From Ophiostoma sp. CBS 140.51 (Eukaryota > Ascomycota > Sordariomycetes > Ophiostomatales > Ophiostomataceae), in the NCBI GenBank assembly GCA_029298735.1, contig JANSLP010000329.1, positions 1 to 35,297 of the forward strand: DNA of 35,297 nucleotides, in the 5' to 3' direction. Shown here one piece after another: positions 1-11,664 of this stretch. The notes beneath the pieces were generated by a model that saw nothing but the letters and a program-made list of their open reading frames with translations, searched no databases and was not told the DNA's origin. A program made the position numbers and the translations under genes. Every line of letters starts with the position of its first letter. The stretch's first letter is position 1.

Positions 1-612
1 TAATATTAAAAAAATAAGTATCAACTTCAACATGAGGTAGAATATTATATTATTTTGTAGACGGAGATGTATACCATTGAAAATCCCTAGCAACAAATGG
101 GGGACCCCAAAATACTAGAAACAACAGAAGGGTTCACTGCCTATGTGGTCATTTTGGTCGCAGAAAGCCCAAAAAATGAAGACCGAAAACATAAATAAAC
201 ATGGAGAACCATTGTGACACAGAAAAGCAAACGCAAATTGAGACGTGAGAAATCAAAACCATGCATTGAAATTTTGGCTGCATCCAACTCTTTGCTTCGA
301 TATACAAGACGTCTAATAAATAAGGGTAGATAGTAGATAGTAAATAAAAAAAGCAGAACACCTAGTTTTCTCCTCCCAAATTACCGCAAGCGTACTTGCG
401 CGCGCTTCACCTATGATGAATAAACCAAAATGAAAATAGATATACCAAAAAATGAAACAAAAGACCGCATAATCCAAAGTAAAGAAACGTTCTAATAGAT
501 CCAATTTCCCGGGGGGATAGATAGAAATGTGCATAAGAGTGAGAGAGAGATAAAAAGTTTTTTGAGAGAGGGGATATACCAAGAGATACGACAAGACACG
601 ACAAAGTTTAGC
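1..612. other. 3' flank of the 1091-aa gene, no separate gene seen
   Basis: This AT-rich stretch lies downstream of the minus-strand gene that stops at 613. In the minus sense it is T-rich and A-poor, which leaves several short hydrophobic reading frames open. None has a good start or recognisable domain. One of them (612 down to 316) is in frame with the upstream gene and is discussed as a finding. It most likely holds the 3' UTR and polyadenylation region. Confidence 0.6.
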
Positions 613-3600
613 CTAGCTGATCAGGGCGCTGAGCTCGTTGGAGAGAGTCTTCTTCGACTTCCACATCGAGCGCTTCTTGTCGCGCTTGGCCTTCATGGCA
701 GCCCAGCCCTCCTCGTCATCGTCATCATCGGCGGCAACGTTCGTCTGAGCAAGAGGCGAGGCGCTCTTCTGCTTCCGCGACATATCCCAGCCAGTCGGGC
801 TCGGGCCACGGCCATTCGGCAGAGTGTTCTCGTTGGGGCTCATGCTGCCACTCGTGTTCGGTCTCGGGGTCGTGGTGGAGCTTGTTTGGGCATCAACAGA
901 CGGGGAGCCGAGGGCGCCGGACATGGTCATCGACTTGCGTAGCTCAGACGGGGCAGGGCCAGCAGGCATGTGCGAAACGGGACGGTAGCGGCCGGGCAGA
1001 CCAACGTTGCTGCGCTCCGAGGGAGCAATCGATGGAGCGTAGCCGTTGGCACCCTGGATGCGAATCGACGGGGCGTAGCCCTGGCCTTGCGGCTGCTGCA
1101 TCCACGATGCCGAGCTGGGCTGGACCATGCTCATAGTGCGCATGTGCATGTCGGGGCGCTGGAGCGGCATGTCCATAACGGAGCCGTTGTCCATGAAAGA
1201 ATGGCGGGCCATGTCGTTGTTCATACCACCCATACCGCCCATGCCATCCATGCCCATCATGCCCAGCTGGGGCGCACCCGGGCCACCGTACTGGCTACTC
1301 ATTGGCCGCTGCATACCGTTGGCACCACCGTTGGCCATCATTTGCATGAACTGCATCTGCATCTGCATAAACTGCTGCATTTGCTGTGTCATCTGGATCT
1401 GGGCCTGGTCACCTGGCGTGAGCATCGGCTGAGGCATACCCATGCCAGGGTACATCATCTGAGGCGGGATGCCGGCAGCAGGGTCGAACTGCGGGCCACC
1501 CATGCCAGGCATAGGCTTGTTGACGGCGTCGATATTGGGGCTGCCTCTGCGCATGGCGCGAGACCGCTCCTCGCTGGCAATGACACCGACAAGACCGCCA
1601 GGCGGCAGACCACCGCTGTTGGTCTGCGGCGAACCGGCAGGGGCACCACCAGCAAAGTTGAACGTCTCACGGTTGTTCGTGTTCACGAGGCCGTAGGGGT
1701 CCTGGGGCAGGTTCCGGGCAAAGACGGGGAGACGGCCGCCGTTGGCAGGCGGGGCAGGGCCGTGCGCATCACTGCCAACGACAGACTGGGGGCGCTGGAA
1801 GCTGGGAGCGGCAGCGGCACGGAGGTTCGGGTTGGACATCATCGTGCTAAGACGGGTGGGCGGGCGGTTCTTATTTGGGAAACCGTGGGCCGCGAGGATG
1901 GCCAGAGGGACCTCCTCATCCTCGTCTCCGTCTTCGTTTTCGGGGCCGGTCTGAGGGGAGAATCCGGCATTCGGCGGTGCCAGCGAACCCATCGTGGGCA
2001 GGTTCGGCGTTGACATGGAGAAGTGCATGCTCGAGCGAGCAGGAGTTCCTGACGCCGCCTCACCAGTGACCTTCATCATCTGCTGGCGGTAGACAGCCAT
2101 GTGTGCCTCCTGCTTTCGCCGTTGCTTGGCGGCCTGTCTTGACTTCTCAGCCTCATCAACATCATCCTCGTAGTTGTCGTCGTCGTCTTCGTCATCATCC
2201 TTTGCTTCCTGCTTCGAGGAACTCGCTGCTTGACCACCGTCCTCCCGCTCCTTGTCCTTCCGGTACCGCTCAAACTGAGCGGGCGTCATGACCTTGTTCC
2301 GGGGTGGGCTGGGCTTGCGAGCCACAAAGCGCTGTGCCATTTTGCTTGAGCTGACGAGGTTGGTGTCGAAAAGGTTGTCGTCCTCGGCGGCAGCCTTAGT
2401 AGCACCCAGGGTCGGGGATGTGGACTCAGTAGGCACCTGGCTGTAACCGACACCTAGGGCATCGTCGCGGCGTCCGAAGCGGCTGCTGGGCGAAGAAGAC
2501 TGCTTGGTGTTGGAAAGATTGGCACCAGAGAGGAAGCGGTTGACAGTGAAGAGGGAGTCTTTTAAGAGAACGGTGTCTTCATCTTCTGCTGCCTCAGCGG
2601 CGGCATTGTCGATGGTCGAGCGGCGGCGGCCAAAGAAGGCACTCGTTCTCTTCAGGCTGGATTCGGTGAGTGAGGTGGGGATTGGAGGGATGGAGCTTTG
2701 TGTGACGCTGGGACTGGCTCCTGATGAAGTCTGTGGCCGGCCAAGGGGAGACGCGTGTCTCGGGACGGGTGGTGCGTTCTCATTTGGTGAGGTGCCCAGG
2801 AGCGAATTAGAATTCAGCAGCTGCTCGTTTGAGTGCTGGCTGCCCCACGAGTACGGCGAAGGCTCAATCTTGGCCTGGCCATCAACGTGGATGGGCGTCG
2901 GCTGGTTCAGCCGGTTTCCGGTCAGGGACCGTGGTACTAGGGCTGGCCGGCCGTCCTCCCGAACAGTCAAGACGCTCGCTCTCTTATCAAAACCGCCTCC
3001 CAACATTTTGCTGAAATCACCACCAAGATCAAGTGTGAACTCCTCCTCCAACTTAGGCGGTGTCGCAGTCGTGACTGTGGACTCGGTCATAGACCGATCG
3101 CGGCTCGTTGTGGTGCTTCCCGTGTCGGAACGCTTCGGAGGCGTCTGTGGTGGGGGGCCGTCGTTGTTCGGAAGGATCGGAAGGTGCTTCTTGTTGCCAC
3201 CAAATGAGAAAGTGCGGCCAGCAGACTTCAGGAAGCTGCTCGTTGTGTTCGACTTGGGAATCGGAGGCACAGGGACGTCACCGTACAGCTTCTTATTCTG
3301 TAACCGGAAATCCTCTTGCTGGTGTTGTTGTTGCTGCTGTTGATGGAACTGCTGTTGAAACTGCTGCTGCTGTTGTTGCTGTGCGTTCAGGTCGGCAGAC
3401 GAGGGTGCTGTCGACACGTTGCTATGGCGTGAAGAGTTGTCAGATGTCGTCTTCGTCGTGTTTGATGAGCCGCTGCCCCTGGTTTTCTTATTAGCACACC
3501 GCTCGACTAGCTCGGCAATCCTTTCAGACCCACCGCCATCCTTCATGGTAATGGGGCTTGAGATGGAGCCTGCGATGGAGTCTGGCCCTGGGATGGGGCC

Positions 3601-3888
3601 GATGCATGAATTGGCCAAAGCTGGCCGGTTCATCACGGGTACATACCGATTCACGTTGAGATTGGCAAATATGTTGTCGTCTTCGGGATCCACAACCATC
3701 AGGGTGTTGGGCATGCTCTGGGACTTGACAGCCGGGCGAGTGTTGGGATTCGGTGCGTCGAAGTTCTTCGTTCCAGAAACAACCTCGGAGCGATCCAACA
3801 CGCGAAAAGACGGGCCTCCTACCGATGCATTGTCGAGGTTGTCGGCGGTGGATTTCCGCCGGTTGAAGGCGACCGGAAATCTAGGCAT
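613..3888 (-). CDS. Large low-complexity Q/M-rich fungal protein of unknown function
   Basis: A single 1091-aa reading frame. I chose the ATG at 3888 (MPRFPVAFNRRKS) because the frame upstream to 3978 opens only with TTG. I do not recognise a named family. Seen in order: a basic N-terminus; a short possibly helical segment ERIAELVERCANKK (about 122-135); a polyglutamine tract (about 170-191); long Pro/Ser/Thr-rich stretches; an acidic run followed by a basic helical segment (EKSRQAAKQRRKQEAHMAVY) past mid-protein; an M/Q/G-rich prion-like region (QMTQQMQQFMQMQMQ, MGGMGGMNN); and a charged C-terminus (DDDDDEEGWAAMKAKRDKK). The charged helical pieces look more conserved in character than the linkers, so a scaffold or regulatory role is possible but is inference. 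It stops at TAG (613-615), after which the frame stays open for 99 codons. Dense frames on the opposite strand are shadows of its GC-rich codons. Confidence 0.82.
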   Translation of the reverse strand: MPRFPVAFNRRKSTADNLDNASVGGPSFRVLDRSEVVSGTKNFDAPNPNTRPAVKSQSMPNTLMVVDPEDDNIFANLNVNRYVPVMNRPALANSCIGPIPGPDSIAGSISSPITMKDGGGSERIAELVERCANKKTRGSGSSNTTKTTSDNSSRHSNVSTAPSSADLNAQQQQQQQFQQQFHQQQQQQHQQEDFRLQNKKLYGDVPVPPIPKSNTTSSFLKSAGRTFSFGGNKKHLPILPNNDGPPPQTPPKRSDTGSTTTSRDRSMTESTVTTATPPKLEEEFTLDLGGDFSKMLGGGFDKRASVLTVREDGRPALVPRSLTGNRLNQPTPIHVDGQAKIEPSPYSWGSQHSNEQLLNSNSLLGTSPNENAPPVPRHASPLGRPQTSSGASPSVTQSSIPPIPTSLTESSLKRTSAFFGRRRSTIDNAAAEAAEDEDTVLLKDSLFTVNRFLSGANLSNTKQSSSPSSRFGRRDDALGVGYSQVPTESTSPTLGATKAAAEDDNLFDTNLVSSSKMAQRFVARKPSPPRNKVMTPAQFERYRKDKEREDGGQAASSSKQEAKDDDEDDDDNYEDDVDEAEKSRQAAKQRRKQEAHMAVYRQQMMKVTGEAASGTPARSSMHFSMSTPNLPTMGSLAPPNAGFSPQTGPENEDGDEDEEVPLAILAAHGFPNKNRPPTRLSTMMSNPNLRAAAAPSFQRPQSVVGSDAHGPAPPANGGRLPVFARNLPQDPYGLVNTNNRETFNFAGGAPAGSPQTNSGGLPPGGLVGVIASEERSRAMRRGSPNIDAVNKPMPGMGGPQFDPAAGIPPQMMYPGMGMPQPMLTPGDQAQIQMTQQMQQFMQMQMQFMQMMANGGANGMQRPMSSQYGGPGAPQLGMMGMDGMGGMGGMNNDMARHSFMDNGSVMDMPLQRPDMHMRTMSMVQPSSASWMQQPQGQGYAPSIRIQGANGYAPSIAPSERSNVGLPGRYRPVSHMPAGPAPSELRKSMTMSGALGSPSVDAQTSSTTTPRPNTSGSMSPNENTLPNGRGPSPTGWDMSRKQKSASPLAQTNVAADDDDDEEGWAAMKAKRDKKRSMWKSKKTLSNELSALIS

Positions 3889-6230
3889 GTAGAAAGAGGC
3901 GAGGGGGATATGAAGTAAAAATGGTTTGTTGAGTAGAGACCCCCGGACTGGAAAAGGGCAATCGAGAGAAGGCAGCAACGGCTAGGAGTTGTTGCGGATG
4001 GGGTCGTTTGTTATTATGATTATTGTGGAAGGCGTAAAATAAAACCGAGACACCAGGGGTCGAAAACCGGTGGGTAACACGAAACAAAAAAAGGTCGTGG
4101 CTCTATTGACAGTGAGCTGGGCTTCCGGGGTTTAATAATGAGTGTCTGGTAGCGAGGAAAAAAAAGGACAGCGGCAAATGAACGTTGTATGCGTCCCTGG
4201 GCTGAGCAGGAAGAACGACTATGACGCTATTTGGCGGACAGCTGCATGGGGAGGACAAACCCGAGTTAGCAAAGCAGCTCTTTCAAGTTTTCTTCCGTAC
4301 TGCGTGTAGGTCTCTGTCTGTTTGTGTAGGTATGTGCTTCTTTCGTGCAAGATGGGTAGAAATAGGAAAATGTGTGTAACGATGCAGGCTGCCGGGATCC
4401 AAAAGTGCACGAGGTTTAGTGACCGGGAAAGGGGAGCGGAAGCACAAGAAAAGCTAAAAAAGAGAGCAGGGACAATAAAGATAGGAGGGGAAATGGCTTT
4501 GTGCGCAAGTGACGCTGTTGTTCCAGCTGGGTCCGTCTCTTCCTAAGATCTCGACAAGATGCGAACAATCACAACTTCTCGAACAAGATGCACAGAAACC
4601 CACAGCAATTCCACGCCACCGGACAGAATAGATACAGAGTTGGGCAATAGGGGCAGTGTTATTGGGCTGGGGCTCGGTTTGGAACTAGGCTTGGTGGTGC
4701 GTATGCTCGTAAAGACGAACTCGTATTGTGTGCAAGCGGATCGGGAAGAGAGCAGGCTGCGAAAAAAAAAAAGGTTCCAGATCGGCAATGTGCAATGCCG
4801 CCTTGCTTCGAGAACAGCTCTTTTTTGGTTATCGGATTCGAGGAGCACGTTTGGTAGGCGATCGAAAGACGAAGATAAGGAGACAACAGACGACAAACAG
4901 CAGTAGAGTGTGCAGGAGGAAGGCCACGAACAATCCACCGACATGGGATGTTGGGGAGGCACAAATAAAACAGGGGACAATATCACATGAGGTTAAGACG
5001 GGCCAGGCACCCAAGGGGTAGAGGGCATGAAGGAGAGTGCAAACAAAACCGAGAATCCAGGAAACGTGTTTTGCAGACGAGGCAGACGATGGGGGCAAGG
5101 GCGTCAAAAGAGAACGGGGGGATCAGGAGAAGCGAAAGAAGTTGGTTGGTTGTTGTGTGTGTTTTGGAGGGCTGCCGACTTACGTGGAGGCACGCAACGA
5201 TGAAAGGCATGAGCCGTCGTTCTGTTGGGTGCTACTTAATTACGAGGTCATAAGAGACACGGGAAAAAAGCAAGGTATATATGAATGTAGGCTGAAAGAC
5301 CGAGACAAAGGCGCAGGAGGCGGAAGAAACCGAGCAGGAGGAGGGAAGGACACGATGCTGGGTCGAGGCAGCCAAGAGGTTCGAAGGAGAGGATGGGTTC
5401 GAGTACCAGGCGAAGGTGCGGCAGGCAGGCTCGTTGAACGGCCGTGATGAGCGGTGGCGCTTCTTGTCTGCAGCTACAGTCGGTAAGGTGTATGCTGATT
5501 GACGTTTGCTGCGTTGCTGTTGCTTCTTGTTTGTTGATCGTCTGCGGCTGAAGGCGGCGGGTAACGCAAGAGAAGCCGGGAAATGGGCGTCTATACGAGA
5601 GGACAGGACGTTGCTGAGGAGGACAAGGAGAGGCGAAGGCGTTGAGCGAGAGACACGAAAGCTGGTTGGCAGAAACGGCGTCGAGAAAAAGAGCGAGGAA
5701 AGAGAAACAAAAAGAGAGAAGATCTTAGAAGAGAAAGTAAAGAGGGACGAAGTCGCTGGTAATAATATTGGGTAGTTGTGATTAACGGCCGGCGAGTGGA
5801 TGCGATGTGCATCGACCCCGTATGCGGAAGAAACGATTGGGCGTGTGGAAAGGGACACGGGAAAAAGAGAAAAAGAGAAACAAAATAAAAAAGACGGAGA
5901 GTGCAAAAACGAAAGTCTGAAGTTGGGAGAGAGAGGAAAATCGTACACGATACGTTTCGTTTGGTGGTAGAGGAAAAGAGAGAAGGAGGAGGACCAGAGA
6001 AAGAAAGAACACAAAAGGGAGAGGAAGGATGGGATGAGACGAGGCACAGGGGGGACCGGGAGCAGCGACGAAAAATAATAATAATAAAATCGAAAATACG
6101 GGCTACAAATATCGTTAATGGGGAAAGAGGGAGGAGTCCAGGAAAAGGGGAGCAAACAAGCAATTGGGCAAGAGTGGAGGTTTTTTTTTAGGATAGAAAG
6201 GGGCTTAGGGCGCTTCGATCTAATGGGGTG
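3889..6230 (-). promoter_or_regulatory. Putative long pyrimidine-rich leader/promoter of the 1091-aa gene
   Basis: Immediately upstream of the gene starting at 3888, roughly 2.3 kb are purine-rich on the + strand (pyrimidine-rich in the gene's sense). There are A/G runs such as GAAAAAGAGAAAAAGAGAAA at 5861-5880 and an AAT microsatellite near 6075. CT-rich leaders are common in fungal promoters and 5' UTRs, and very long upstream regions often belong to regulated genes. Stop-poor minus-strand frames here (for example 5232-6155, Ser/Leu/Phe-rich) follow from the low A content and show no domain. Transcript limits cannot be seen. Confidence 0.4.
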
Positions 6231-9200
6231 GGGGGATCGCTCGGCGTGCGACGGGTGGAAAACACAGCGGGAAAGAACAAACTGCGAGATGGCTATGGGG
6301 TGCAGCCAGCAGGCACAGGCCGGGTCCAGCAGAAGCTACAGGCGAGGCCAGCCTCAGAACAGCAAAGCGAGCAAAACTTTCAGAGGAAGTGCAGCTGAAA
6401 AAAGCTTAGTGGAAGGAGGAGTGGGTGAGGAAGGCCCTGAGGGGCAGAAGAGGGTCAGGGGCGATCGTGTGTGTGGACAGGGGGAATGTTGGCAGCGTTG
6501 GTTGGATGGCAGGGGCGAACGACAAGACGACAGCACAATGGCAACTGCGAGAAGCAATTGGGCCTGGAAGCCGCTGAACAAACCCGGGCTGGCCAGCCAC
6601 GGCCATCTTTATCAGCCCAAGTCGGCCAGCAAAGCCGTGCCAATGTCAACAATGACGGACTCGGATGGTTCTTTCGACATATGCCCTGGAGGTTGGAACC
6701 ACGGAGGCAGCTTGGTGATCGCTGGTGGCGTGGCGGTGGTGGGTTGGTCCTTCTCTCCTTGTCCCCTTCCTTGTCTAGAGCTTGCTGGATCTCGTATTGC
6801 AGGTACGGATTAGTGGGTAAGGAAGCGCTAGATGCATTCCTCTGGTTGTAAGAAAACGTTTTACGAAGAGTGCATACCGCCCAGCTTAGTATGTCTGTTT
6901 TCACTTATGTATCTTATTTTCAAGTGATATATTACATCGTATTTGGGCACTGAACGCGCAGGCGACTAGGTGCCAATACTTTCTCGAGTCTGGTTTGTCG
7001 GCTCGCTGGCTTTGTTCTAGGTCGCACCTGCTCCAACTGCACACACAGGAACGGGCAGGAACGGGCAGGGGCGACCAGGCAGAGGGACACGCAGAGAAGG
7101 AGCGGTGGTGGCGGTTTGTTTCCAGGGCTTGGATTGTCAGCGATACCTAACCTGGCCAAGCTTTAGAAGACGAGGAAGAATGCAGCCAACGGTTGTGCGC
7201 CGTACTCACAGTTACGCAGCGACCGCTGCGGCGTGTATGACAGAACTCTCAAACCCCCTCCAGCCCCTTTACACGTCCATCAGTCAGCAGCAGCAGTTGG
7301 ACAAAGCAAACTGTCTGCCAACCGTTTGCAGGTGCACACTCTTCTGACTTTGTCTCATGTGGCTGTCGCAAACCTGCCTCGGGACCTGCCTGAGAGTCCA
7401 GAAATGCAGATACGAGGTGCTGTACGGTTGCTCCGCAGTTGCCTTCCCGGCTTCTGGAAGGCATTGGAATGGAGCGAGTTCCGGGACGGTGGGCTGACAG
7501 TGCTGAAAATAGCTGGCACTCTGTTGCACCTTCCCACTTGCTGTGCCAACAGACATCGGAAAGGCTGAGATGGCCTGAGTCGCTGCCGGACTCACAGAAG
7601 GAACGACCGGGCCTGTTTCACTGTAAATTCCGGCATGCACTTTCTTTCGTTGAGAAACGGTCAGGCGCACGATAGGACGGAAGGAGCAACTGGAACAAAC
7701 ACAGAGCAGAAACCCAGACAACAAATCCCCGTGCCAAGCTTTTCGGCACCCTTTGCAGCTTTTGCGCAAAATTGCATCCAGCCAGAGACTCAGGAAACAG
7801 GTATTTGTGCCCGCTGTTGTTTTTGGATATTATGGACAGGCCGGGGACGCAGATAAATGAACCTGACGATGTGACTATGTGACGGTCGATAAATACAATT
7901 TTGACAGCGGCTGAAAGGCAAGAGGCGCAAGGCTGGGAACGAAACAGACAGCCCAGAAATCCAAACCCAGCAGGCGGCTCCTACCCCCTACTGCCGATGC
8001 AGCCACAGAGGGAAAGCACGATGCGAGAGAAAATTCATGAGGGAAGGAAGGAGCACCCGCCTGTCCCGAAAAGGCGAAGAACGAAGAGGCTAAGAAAGAA
8101 GAAAGACGGATCTTCCCAGGTGGGCGTGGCCTCACGGCCAGTGTGAGTGGAAATATTATCGTGACTACCCTTGCTCGGCCGCCAGCTGTGCGCTTTGTTA
8201 TTGATTTGCCAAAACCAGACCCTTTTTTGGCAGCTTCGAATTTCCATTTTATCGATTGGTGGCGCTAGCTTGGCCGGAAAACCCTGCTCGGGGACTCTTG
8301 CGAGAAATTAGAAAGTCCCGGCGAGCTGGCCCTGTGCTCGTTTTTCACTGCTTTTTTTTTTGCTTTTGATAGCATGGCCTGCTGTGATCATTCTGTATTT
8401 GTATGGTTCCTCCGTGTTTATGTGTATACGACTTTACGAACCGTGACCCAGGGCTTCCTGTTTTCAAAGGGAGCCCTTGCCGGCATTTTGCCTTGATATA
8501 CTCGGTATGCGGCTTCTCGCTTGCTTCCTTGGTCAACGGCCTGTCTCTATTTGCTTGCTATTAAGTCTCGATGAACGGAACACTCCGTCGCCGTTTATGT
8601 CGTAATAACCTTCCATACAAACCATGGTGTCTACGCTGGATATGTGCCTTGCTGTCCGGACGGCCGACCGAGTCTTGGACTTGCTGGATGGTTGGTGAAT
8701 GGAACGCCAGGAGTGCACTGTAGCATCCATTGCGGCACCCGCCACGGCACCAAGGACACTCAAAATCCAAACATACGAACGGACGACGGACAAAAGAGAC
8801 AAAAAAAGAACCAGAAAAACCTGATCAGAAGGAATCGCGCCAGATCGCTTGTGACTGTGGGGCCCGGCAAGGGGAAGATAATAAACACATACTGGTAGAT
8901 TGAGCGAGCAGGGGTCGCCTGGGGGGCAATGACATTTGTGAAATTAGTGCTCGAACTGTGCGGTGGTGCACTTCGTCGCTGAGAAAAAACGTTCACAGGC
9001 GCCTGCACTCTCTTTTCGTTCCTTTTCATCGCATCTCAGGGCCCACGTGTGGTGGCCTCAACTGGGCTTGGCTGGCCAGCCCGCTGGGTGGTGTTCAGCT
9101 CTGCAGGGATCGCCAGAGTTTGCGGCGACGAAGGCGAGAGGGGGGACGGGGCCGTCATTTCGTCTATTCTTCGATTGCATTTGGACGTTTTCCATCATGT

Positions 9201-9960
9201 CCGGAGAACGGCAAGGTTGCGAGGATTCCAGAGGAGATCAGAGGAGGGATCAGAGCAAACGCCGTAGATTGGCAAAGATGTTGAAAAAATTGGGAACTTT
9301 GCTGCTCTTTGAGGGACCATCCTTGTCCGTGCCTATCACTGCACATGCGGATGTGGGCTGGCCGCTCGTGCCAGTGAACACATCCTCCTCATTGCGCCAT
9401 CGTGGGAATTTCGTGGCCGCCCTGGAGCTAGCTTTTGTTGACGAACAGAGACTCAAAATATCAAAATGGTTAGAATATAACGGACGAAAAGAGACACGGG
9501 TGGCCAAGAACAACCAACACAGAACTGCAAAAAACATAGCCGCTGTACGGTCTCGGCCACCTCGGTCAGCCTCTCACCCCTTTTTGTCTCTTTTGTGACC
9601 TGTTGGGTTTTGTTTTGCTTGGACACGCACAACCGCCCGAGTCTACAAGCCCACAAGTCCACAGAACATACTTTTTCTTGCAGCCTGCCTTGGGCTCTAT
9701 TTTTATGCATCGTATGAGATCTGCCACGCTGTTCCGATTTTTCTGTAAATTTTTTACTGGGCTCACCTTTCTTTACTTCTCAACGGTAATATTTTAGTGC
9801 TCAGTGACCCTTTTTTCACCGTCTAGAATTCACCACTTGCCGCTGCCCCTGCAGGTCACTGCTGCATGCTTATTCGAGCTTGGCCTGCAGGCAACAGGGT
9901 ATCGGACCAGGGTGCGTTGACGGCGGTACGCGAAGCTGTCCAATTTTGATGCATTTTGAA
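6231..9960. other. Intergenic stretch, no supported gene
   Basis: About 3.7 kb without a recognisable protein, RNA gene or mobile element. The longest frames are short, have no domain-like pattern, and overlap one another on both strands. A small tandem duplication of AACGGGCAGG lies near 7050-7069. Upstream regulatory DNA or non-coding transcripts are possible but not visible from sequence alone. Confidence 0.5.
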
Positions 9961-11617
9961 AATTTAAACGCGTTGTTTGTTTTTCTCTCTTGTCTCTCTT
10001 TGCATGAGAGTTTGGGGTTTTTGGGCTCTCACTCTATTTCTTTGGTGGTCCCTTTCGAGCCCTCATCCCCTGCCCTGTCAAAAAGCTATTCTTAATCTTT
10101 TGTTTTCCTCCCCGGACCGCCCCCTCTCGGCCGTCTGCTTGACCGCAACCGGATCTGCCGCTTGGCCACCACCCCTTGCTTCGTGGCCCGTTGTGACATA
10201 CCGTTCCCAGAAGAAACTTCGTTCGTCATAGGAGTTCGGCGAGTATCTTATGTGATGACTTGTCTTGGACAACTAAATCAAGATATCGAGACGAATAAGA
10301 CACACCCCTATTCCACATCCCTTGTTCAATGGAGCTCTGAAATAACTCCAATTTATCTGCGATTTGCATCCTGCTGGCCAGCAAACCCCCAAAAGTTGAA
10401 AACGTTCTCGACCGCAACCCCGGTTTTTTTTGCCTCGCGGTTTCTATTCTTGTTTTTGTCGAATCCACTCTTTTTGTCTTTTATGCCTTTCTCCGTATTT
10501 TCTGTAGGGATTTTTATTTTTATGCTCGGTCTCGCTGCAACACCACGCAGACATTACGTGACTGGACGGCTTGATTGCAGTAATACGAATAGGACGTGCC
10601 ACCGGACAAGATTTCTTGATGCGGTGTTCCATGCTCAAGGATAGGGTATGAGAGGTATCTCGCTGGACAAAACGGGGTCCGCAAGGTGGAACGGAGGCCT
10701 TGAAAATACGTGCAAGTGTACAACGTGTACCGTCTCTTTACCACGACTGTAGATATATATCTGCGTCTAGTTGGTAACTTAAATGACAACAGTTGTAGTT
10801 CCTATATCGTTGACGATGGAGTGATGGATGGAGATCCAACGCCCCGGGCCCAGCCGGTGATACACAGACTGTCTCGATGCGTGCGTGCCTTTTGTCGTTG
10901 CTCTAAAGGTCTGATATAGCCGTACTGTTCTTTTTAGTGTGCGTTTCAGTTCGTCACACAATGCGAGGCCGCGAGTGAGTAACCAAATGTGATCATCACG
11001 GTGACGACGCCCATCTGTCTCTACTCGTAAGGGGCGACGAGCGAGCTGCTTAACTCTTGTAGTCTGCCGTGATACAATCTACCTCGTCAACTCCTTTCCT
11101 GGCATTGCTGGCCTTTCCTTGCCTGCAGCTTTTTTGCTCAAGAGCCCCGGAGCCTGCATCTGTTGTTGACGATGCTGTGTATCTCGAGGCCGTGCTTGCT
11201 CGCTTTATCTTCTCGCTTTGGCCGTCGATGCATCCCTCATCGCGTCTTCGGCCATGCTCTTTTTTTTGCATTCTGCAGAGCAGATGCATGCTCTTGCTCT
11301 CTGCGTTCGTTTCGAGCACCTGTAGTTCTTCGCAAGATCCATGGTCCCGGCCAAAAACGTTTTTCCTGCCTCCTTCTCAACGGGCGTACATGCACTGCCA
11401 GCAGTAGTTCGGCCACCTCCAGAAGTGCAGAGTGCAGAGTGCAGAAGCGCAGCATTCCCCGACCGGCGCATTCTCGAAAAGCCACGCATGACATAGAGAC
11501 ACGCAGGAACTTGCTTGGGTCTATCTTTCTTGGTGTGGCAGGCCGATCGTTGATCTCGGTGTGGGCGTGACGTTGTCTGCTCCATCTTTTTTCGAGTTTC
11601 TTCCCTAACAACCCAGT
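9961..11617. other. Intergenic stretch, pyrimidine-rich on + strand
   Basis: CT/T-rich blocks on the + strand (about 9975-10110, 10420-10530, 11080-11290) resemble the leader found directly before the cation transporter at 14493. This may be the distal part of that upstream region, now separated from it by the transposon. A short tandem repeat of AGTGCAG occurs near 11424-11444. No coding frame is convincing. Confidence 0.45.
11613..11617. repeat. Left putative target-site duplication CCAGT
   Basis: CCAGT directly abuts the left TIR and is matched by CCAGT at 12905-12909 abutting the right TIR. Five bases could match by chance (about 1 in 1000), so the assignment is provisional. Confidence 0.5.
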
Positions 11618-11646
11618 CTCCCTGACGGATTAAAACTTGGCACTCA
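11618..11646 (+). repeat. Left terminal inverted repeat (29 bp)
   Basis: Begins CTCCCTGACGGATTAAAACT and matches the reverse complement of 12876-12904 at all 29 positions. It lies 18 bp before the transposase ATG. Confidence 0.93.
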
Positions 11647-11664
11647 CTAATTTTTTAGCGGAAA

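Noticed and set aside
970..2013. Long + strand frame (347 codons) antisense to the 1091-aa gene
   Set aside because: It is an Arg/His/Ala-rich shadow of GC-rich codons of the real gene on the other strand; no domain and it overlaps other shadows.
5378..5407. GGTTCGA sequences resembling a tRNA B box
   Set aside because: No matching A box, acceptor stem or cloverleaf could be drawn around them.
5232..6155. 307-codon minus-strand frame
   Set aside because: Ser/Leu/Phe/Pro-rich composition follows directly from pyrimidine-rich, A-poor DNA; no domain, and several overlapping frames are open for the same reason.
6118..6813. 231-codon + strand frame
   Set aside because: It starts in a purine run, has no domain-like hydrophobic pattern, and overlaps frames of similar length on the other strand.
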